Assembly (NCBI RefSeq): GCF_002904335.1
Contig: NZ_PPHF01000164.1
Location: 1 to 64,000, forward strand
Reading direction: 5' to 3'
Length of the DNA stretch: 64,000 nucleotides
Source of the DNA: Amycolatopsis sp. CA-126428
GTDB lineage: Bacteria; Actinomycetota; Actinomycetes; Mycobacteriales; Pseudonocardiaceae
Shown here: piece by piece, positions 59,368 to 64,000 of the stretch
How the letters are laid out: each line of letters opens with the position of its first letter
Position numbering within the stretch: position 1 is the stretch's first letter
Program-made: the position numbers and the translations under genes
The notes under the pieces: model-generated
Seen by the model: the letters and a program-made list of their open reading frames with translations, nothing else
What the model was told of the DNA's origin: nothing
The model's database searches: none

Positions 59368-62043
59368 TCAGGGCTCGGTACCCCAGGCGAGCGCCCCGGA
59401 CTGGTAGGCGGTGGCGGTGGCGAGGTCGGTGAAGGACGCCGCGGTGCGGTAGCTGTAGTCGTCGGACTGGTCGAAGGCGGCCCAGTCGGCTTTGGCGACC
59501 CGGATCTGGAGCTCGCCGGTGTTCGCCCCGGCGGCCAGGGTGCCGCCGGTGAAGCCGACCTCGACGTAGGCGTCGGCACCCGGGCGCGGCGTACTGAGCT
59601 TCACGACGCGCAATGTGACGTTGGCGCAGCCGGGAACCGCGTAGTCGCACCAGACCTGGTAGCCCGGGTTGGCGGCGTCGCCGGTGAACCAATAGCGCGC
59701 GGTGACGCTGTTCAGCGGCACGGACGTGCTGCCCCGGTTGACGATCTGGAGGCTGGTGCGGATCTGGTTGGCGGTGGCGGCGGTGCCCCCGCGCTGCTGG
59801 ACCGCGAGCGAGCCGGTGCCGGTGCCGGTGGTCGTGGTGGTGACCGCGACCGGGCTGCTGAGCGGCGACTGGTTGCCGGCGGCGTCGCGAGCGCGGACCG
59901 AGAACGTGTACGCGGTACCGGGCGTGAGGCCGGTGACCTGGTAGCTGGTGCCCGTGGTGCTGCCGATCGCCGCGCCCGCCGAGTCGAGCACGTCGTAGCC
60001 GGCGACGCCGACGTCGTCGGTGGCGGCCGTCCAGGTGAGGGTGGCGCCGGTGCTGCCGGCGGTGGCGGTGACCCCGGTGGGTGCGGTCGGCGCGGTGGTG
60101 TCACCCGTGGACTGCCCCGGCTGGCTGCCCCACACCACCGCGGCGCCCTGCGTGAGCACGAGCTGCGGGTTGTCGGCGGGCGCGCTGCCGCTGGGGGCGA
60201 GGCCGGTGTGCGACCAGTCGTTGCCGGGCACCCAGGTGCCGGTGCTGGCGATCCGGAACTGCACCTCCTTGCGGTAGCGGGACTGCCCGCCGGGGGCGAC
60301 GCCGCCGGAGCACGGCACCTCGACGTAGTAGACCGCGCCGGAGAACTGGTGCAGCGTGGGCGCGTCGCACTGGTTGTACGCGGAAGTGACCGAGATCTGG
60401 CCGGGTGTGGTGCTGCCGTCGAGCGTGAAGTAGTAGCGCAGGGAGCCGGTGAACGTGCGGGCCGGCCACGCCGACTTGTTGAGCACGTACGCCTTGACCT
60501 CGGTGAACGTGCCGCCGTCGGGCTGGTTGAGCGCGCCTTGCGCCAGGATCTCCGGGCCGTCGGGGGTTTCCTTCGGGGGGAAGGCGGTCAGTGGCGTGCC
60601 GCCGTACTCGCCGTAGAGCCGGGCCAGGGCACCGGTGAAGCCGGCGTTGTAGTCGAGGGCCACCTCGTTCATCGTGTAGTTGGTGCGGTCGTCCGTGTAC
60701 GTGTCGTTGGGCGAGGACGGGCCGCCGACGAGCGCGCCGTACAGGACGTGCCGGCTCTGCGCGGGTTCGTTGATGTTGTCGGCCCAGGACCCGTGCGCGG
60801 TGCGGTGGTGCGGGTTGCGCGGCGGGTTGACGCCGAACCCGACCTCGAAGCTCGCGCCGCGCGGGTTGTCGCCGAGCGCGTAGTTGATCTGCCGCACGCC
60901 GAAGTCGTGGTACGTGGCGGCACGCGTGGGATCGGTGGCGCGCAACGAATCCGCGTAGGTGAGCGCGACGAACGCGGTGTTCGCCGCGTAACGCAGCGAG
61001 CCCCACTGGTCGAGCACGGCCTGCCCGCCGGGGGAGTAGGGCACGTGCTGGCCGTTGACGCCGGTGGTCCACCAGTCCAGCCAGCGGTTGGCGTCGGCGA
61101 CGTACTCGGGGTCGTGGGTGAGCTGGGCGAGCAGGACGTAGGCGCCGTAGGACTTGTCGTCCCAGGCCAGCGTCCAGCGGTAGGAGCGGGTGGTGGTCTG
61201 CGGTTCGGTGGCCAGCTTCTCGTACTCGGCGCGCGCCTTCGTCAGGTAGCCGGCGTCACCGGTGGCTTTGTAGAGCCAGATCGCGCTCCACACCAGCTCG
61301 TCCTGGTAGCCGCTCCAGGACTTGTAGAAGTTCTGGGCGTCGGTGATGCAGTTCGAGTAGACGCCCCGGTGGTTGTCGGCGAACGAGTACAGCTGCTTGG
61401 CGTGGGTGAGCAGGGTGGCCGCGTAGGTGGGGTCGTCGGCCTTGAACACCATCGAGCTCGCGGCCATCTGCGCGGCGGCCTCGCCGGCGAGGTCCGAGCC
61501 GGGGCAGGAGTCGTCGATCCGGTAGGCGGGCCGGGCCATCGCCATCGTCTCGGCGGGGCCCCACCACTTGTGGTCGTCGTCGCCCTTGCCGACCTGGCCG
61601 TAGAGCACGTCGGGTTGCGGGTGCGCCTTGATCAGCCAGTCGTCACCCCAGCGCAGGTTCGACAGCAGGGCGGACCACTGGCCGGCATTCTGGTAGGAGG
61701 TGCGGTTCTCCAGCGCTCCCCAGGCGAGCATGGTCATGCTGAACTCGAACGGCAGCCCGAACTTGACGTGGTCACCGGCGTCGGAGAACCCGCCGGTGAG
61801 ATCCAGGCCGGCGTCCTTGCCGTCGTCGAGGGCGGACGCGCCGCGCCAGGAGACCCGGTTGCCGGCGGGCAGCGCCCCGGAGCGCTGAGCGTCGTAGAAC
61901 CAGACGGCCTTCTGCAGCGCCTCGCCGTAGTTGAACTTCCCGGCGGGGGCGCCGGCGGACACTCCCGGAACCGCCAAGGTCAGGCCGAGCACGAGCAGCG
62001 CCACGACCGCGCGGGCCACTGCCTTCGTCGTCGAAGTACGCAC
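59368..62043 (-). CDS. Secreted GH9 cellulase, GH9-CBM3c-FN3-CBM3
   Basis: An 891-residue secreted enzyme starting at GTG 62043, preceded by GGAGGAGG. Signal peptide 1-30. The GH9 domain (about 35-480) has D88 and D91 in FSDAGDHVKF and the proton donor E460 in MNEVAL. A CBM3c-like module follows (GGTFTEVKAYVLNKSAWPAR to VPGNDWSHTG), then an FN3 domain (TDDVGVAGYDV) and a C-terminal CBM3 (RYWFTGDAANPGY, CDYAVPGC). This is the layout of processive endocellulases such as Thermobifida Cel9A, though with CBM3 instead of CBM2 at the end. A CebR-type operator overlaps the transcription start. Confidence 0.93.
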   Translation of the reverse strand: MRTSTTKAVARAVVALLVLGLTLAVPGVSAGAPAGKFNYGEALQKAVWFYDAQRSGALPAGNRVSWRGASALDDGKDAGLDLTGGFSDAGDHVKFGLPFEFSMTMLAWGALENRTSYQNAGQWSALLSNLRWGDDWLIKAHPQPDVLYGQVGKGDDDHKWWGPAETMAMARPAYRIDDSCPGSDLAGEAAAQMAASSMVFKADDPTYAATLLTHAKQLYSFADNHRGVYSNCITDAQNFYKSWSGYQDELVWSAIWLYKATGDAGYLTKARAEYEKLATEPQTTTRSYRWTLAWDDKSYGAYVLLAQLTHDPEYVADANRWLDWWTTGVNGQHVPYSPGGQAVLDQWGSLRYAANTAFVALTYADSLRATDPTRAATYHDFGVRQINYALGDNPRGASFEVGFGVNPPRNPHHRTAHGSWADNINEPAQSRHVLYGALVGGPSSPNDTYTDDRTNYTMNEVALDYNAGFTGALARLYGEYGGTPLTAFPPKETPDGPEILAQGALNQPDGGTFTEVKAYVLNKSAWPARTFTGSLRYYFTLDGSTTPGQISVTSAYNQCDAPTLHQFSGAVYYVEVPCSGGVAPGGQSRYRKEVQFRIASTGTWVPGNDWSHTGLAPSGSAPADNPQLVLTQGAAVVWGSQPGQSTGDTTAPTAPTGVTATAGSTGATLTWTAATDDVGVAGYDVLDSAGAAIGSTTGTSYQVTGLTPGTAYTFSVRARDAAGNQSPLSSPVAVTTTTTGTGTGSLAVQQRGGTAATANQIRTSLQIVNRGSTSVPLNSVTARYWFTGDAANPGYQVWCDYAVPGCANVTLRVVKLSTPRPGADAYVEVGFTGGTLAAGANTGELQIRVAKADWAAFDQSDDYSYRTAASFTDLATATAYQSGALAWGTEP

Positions 62044-62065
62044 TCCGCCTCCTCCTCGTCGAGTC

Positions 62066-62079
62066 TGGGAGCGCTTCCA
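62066..62079 (-). promoter_or_regulatory. CebR-type operator TGGGAGCGCTTCCA
   Basis: 13 of 14 bases match the palindromic box at 16136-16149. It lies six bases after the -10 hexamer of the GH9 promoter, so it covers the expected transcription start, and 22 bp before the start codon. Repression relieved by cellobiose is the established mode for CebR. Confidence 0.85.
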
Positions 62080-62085
62080 GACGAA

Positions 62086-62114
62086 AGAGTAGGAAGCCGC
62101 GCTCGCTGTGTAAA
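62086..62114 (-). promoter_or_regulatory. Promoter of the GH9 cellulase gene
   Basis: On the minus strand, TTTACA (-35, 62109-62114) and TACTCT (-10, 62086-62091) stand 17 bp apart. The CebR-type operator follows immediately. Confidence 0.65.
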
Positions 62115-62304
62115 GCATCCGGTTCGGCGGCCCGTTGTTCTCGAACCGATTCGACTGTACCTTCAGTGGCGGTGTAACTTTCACCTCCCTTTCGGCCCTG
62201 CCGCCGGGAACCGGGTGCCGGTTCAGGACGGCGGGGATGAGGAAACCTGTTTCAAAACAACAGCTTCAGCCGATCGTCCGACGGCTGGCCGGAACCCAAA
62301 ATGT

Positions 62305-62328
62305 GTCTGTTGTGGACAGTTGACAGAC
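62305..62328 (+). promoter_or_regulatory. Inverted repeat upstream of the last GH gene
   Basis: GTCTGT and ACAGAC are separated by 12 bp and end 7 bp before the -35 hexamer. It may be a regulator site different from the CebR type. Apart from this repeat and the two promoters with the CebR box, the 380-bp gap 62044-62423 shows no gene. Confidence 0.4.
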
Positions 62329-62335
62329 GGCTTCA

Positions 62336-62365
62336 TTGACCTTCCGCCGAGCGGGTTCGTACGAT
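62336..62365 (+). promoter_or_regulatory. Promoter of the secreted GH gene
   Basis: TTGACC (-35, 62336-62341) and TACGAT (-10, 62360-62365) with an 18-bp spacer, close to the housekeeping consensus. It leaves a leader of about 50 bases that carries GGAGGAG before the ATG. Confidence 0.7.
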
Positions 62366-62423
62366 GCTGCCGAGCCGACCGGGCGAACCGGTTCGACGGC
62401 TCGCCGAACCGCAGGAGGAGTCG

Positions 62424-64000
62424 ATGAAGACGAATCTCCGGCTGGGACGCCTGGCTTCGGTGGCCGCGGCGGTCCTGGTGGTGGCGTTCCCGGCGTTGCC
62501 GGCGGCTTCGGGGTACGCGGCCGCGGGTGAGTCGATGACGGTGGACCTCGCGTCGGCGCGCGGGCCGTCGACCGGGGTCGGCGAGGGGTTCCTGTACGGC
62601 ATCAGCCAGGACGGCACGCAGCCGGCGGACCAGTACCTGCAGCCGCTGGGCATCACGGCCTTCCGCGGTGGCGGCTGGTTCTCCGGCGGGTGGATCCGGG
62701 ACGACTACCAGAACGGCAGCGCCACCAAGGCCGACCTGAACTCGATCATCGCGCAGGCGAAGCGGCTGACCCAGCCGCCCTACCACGCCCAGTACCAGGT
62801 GCTGGTCAGCGACATCTACGGGGCGAACGGCGGTCAGCCGTCTAACACGATGTACCCGTGCGACAACGGCAACTGCGCGAACTGGATCAGCTTCATCGAC
62901 GCGACCGTGGGAGCCCTGCAGGGAACGGGCTTGAAGTTCGCCTACGACATCTGGAACGAGCCGGACATCTCCGCGTTCTGGACGCGCGGGGTGTCCAGCC
63001 CGCAGTACTTCCAGATGTGGGACACCGCCTACCGGGAGATCCGCCGGCTGGCGCCGGGCGCGCTGATCGTGGGCCCGTCGCTGGCGTTCACGCCGGACCA
63101 GAACCCGGGGGAGTGGAACGCGTTCCTCTCGCACACCAAGGCGGCCGGGACCGTGCCGGACGAGATCACCAACCACGACGAGGGCGACGGCGACGACCCG
63201 GTGCAGGTCGGCCAGTCGATCACCCGGTACCTCGCGAACAACGGCCTCTCGCCGATCCCGCTGTCCGCCAACGAATACCAGCCGGCCGACCGGCAGACCG
63301 CCGGCGTGACGGCCTGGTACCTGGCGCGCTTCGCGCAGTCGAGCTACGTCAACGCGATGCGGGGCAACTGGGTCTGCTGCGTGACCCCGAACCTGACCGG
63401 GGTCCTCACCCAGAGCGGGGGGACCTGGCTGCCGACCGGCCACTGGTGGGCGCTGCGCGACTACGCGGACATGACCGGCACGCTGGTGAACACCTCCGGC
63501 CAGGTCGGCTCCACGGCGATCTCGGCGGCCAAGGACAGCGCGGCCGGCCGCGCCGTCGCCGTCATCGGTGACGAGAAGGGGTACACCGGCCCCGCGTCGG
63601 TCGCCTTCACCGGGTTGTCCTCGGTGCCGTGGCTGGCCGGCAACGGCAGCGTCAAGGTCGTGGTGCAGCGCATCCCCGACCAGGCACCGTTGAGCGCACC
63701 GCAGGTCGTCTTCAGCCAGAACGTGAACGCCGCCGGCGGCTCGGTGACGATCCCGTTCACCTTCCAGGCCTCCCACGACGCCTTCGCGATCTACCTGACG
63801 GCGACGGGTCCGGGGAGCGGCAACACCGTCACCGTCACCAGCCCCGGCGACCAGACCGGGACCGCCGGGACGGCGATCGGCGGCGTGCAGATCCACGCCA
63901 CCGACTCGGCGGCCGGGCAGAGCCTGGCCTACGCGGCCACCGGCCTCCCGCCGGGGCTGTCGATCAACGCCTCCTCCGGCCTGATCACCGGCACCCCGGC
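62424..64000 (+). CDS. Secreted clan GH-A glycoside hydrolase, cut by window end
   Basis: At least 525 residues, open at the right edge. ATG 62424 follows AGGAGGAG. Signal peptide 1-33. The catalytic barrel has IWNEPDIS with acid/base E179 and SANEYQ with nucleophile E284, a clan GH-A spacing resembling GH39-like enzymes. FRGGGWFSGG and an NHDEGDG loop also mark the family. After a beta-sandwich (about 365-455), a putative Ig (He_PIG) domain starts with AGTAIGGVQIHATDS and ATGLPPGLSINASSG. Substrate not readable; plant-wall xylan or arabinan side chains are possible, given the divergent cellulase. A carbohydrate-binding module probably lies beyond the window. Confidence 0.82.
   Translation, partial: MKTNLRLGRLASVAAAVLVVAFPALPAASGYAAAGESMTVDLASARGPSTGVGEGFLYGISQDGTQPADQYLQPLGITAFRGGGWFSGGWIRDDYQNGSATKADLNSIIAQAKRLTQPPYHAQYQVLVSDIYGANGGQPSNTMYPCDNGNCANWISFIDATVGALQGTGLKFAYDIWNEPDISAFWTRGVSSPQYFQMWDTAYREIRRLAPGALIVGPSLAFTPDQNPGEWNAFLSHTKAAGTVPDEITNHDEGDGDDPVQVGQSITRYLANNGLSPIPLSANEYQPADRQTAGVTAWYLARFAQSSYVNAMRGNWVCCVTPNLTGVLTQSGGTWLPTGHWWALRDYADMTGTLVNTSGQVGSTAISAAKDSAAGRAVAVIGDEKGYTGPASVAFTGLSSVPWLAGNGSVKVVVQRIPDQAPLSAPQVVFSQNVNAAGGSVTIPFTFQASHDAFAIYLTATGPGSGNTVTVTSPGDQTGTAGTAIGGVQIHATDSAAGQSLAYAATGLPPGLSINASSGLITGTP

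Overview
The window is very high-GC DNA with frequent GTG starts, ATGA/GTGA-coupled genes, a mycothiol-dependent enzyme family member, ECF sigma factors, SARP/LuxR regulators, a modular type I PKS and many secreted carbohydrate-active enzymes. This fits a filamentous actinomycete of the Pseudonocardiaceae, most likely Amycolatopsis or a close relative. The genus is inferred from gene content; no rRNA is present. No tRNA, rRNA or CRISPR array was found.

Layout. 0-2.3 kb: a decayed IS5-type transposase and two lower-GC genes for related small secreted proteins, enclosed by a 26-bp inverted repeat, with a third relative just outside. 2.3-9 kb: a MOSC/flavin/2Fe-2S fusion reductase, a mycothiol-dependent isomerase-family protein, a GH15 relic and a three-subunit molybdenum aldehyde oxidase. 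9-16 kb: secreted esterase, beta-lactamase-fold protein, ECF sigma/anti-sigma pair, SMP-30-like protein and a lectin-FN3-PQQ sugar dehydrogenase with a CebR-type operator.

16.4-27.7 kb is the most interesting region. A secreted GH114 endo-alpha-1,4-polygalactosaminidase, a DeoR regulator and an operon of agaS, sugar kinase, DMT permease, PfkB kinase and class II aldolase form a nearly complete route from an extracellular alpha-1,4-galactosamine polymer to triose phosphates. Two copies of one 27-bp operator sit before the GH114 gene and between deoR and agaS. An adjacent ABC importer with a GH4 enzyme may take up and cut oligomers. I propose a locus for using polygalactosamine or fungal galactosaminogalactan.

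27.8-29.2 kb: a PETase/cutinase-like hydrolase with a lectin domain interrupted by an in-frame TAG. 29.3-46.5 kb: a signalling and envelope region with a Ser/Thr kinase, beta-helix protein, FHA protein, two response regulators around a LuxR-SARP pair, a histidine kinase, an FN3 secreted protein, a probable pseudokinase, and a MoxR-DUF58-transglutaminase-like operon whose transglutaminase has lost its Cys and His. A 33-bp element recurs before the beta-helix and MoxR units. 46.6-57 kb: a DUF6351 esterase-like protein, a single-module PKS (CoL-ACP-KS-AT-DH-KR-ACP) overlapping a convergent P450, and a DM13 protein. 57-64 kb: quinone oxidoreductase, SigG-like sigma factor, GH9 cellulase under a CebR-type operator, and a secreted GH cut by the window end.
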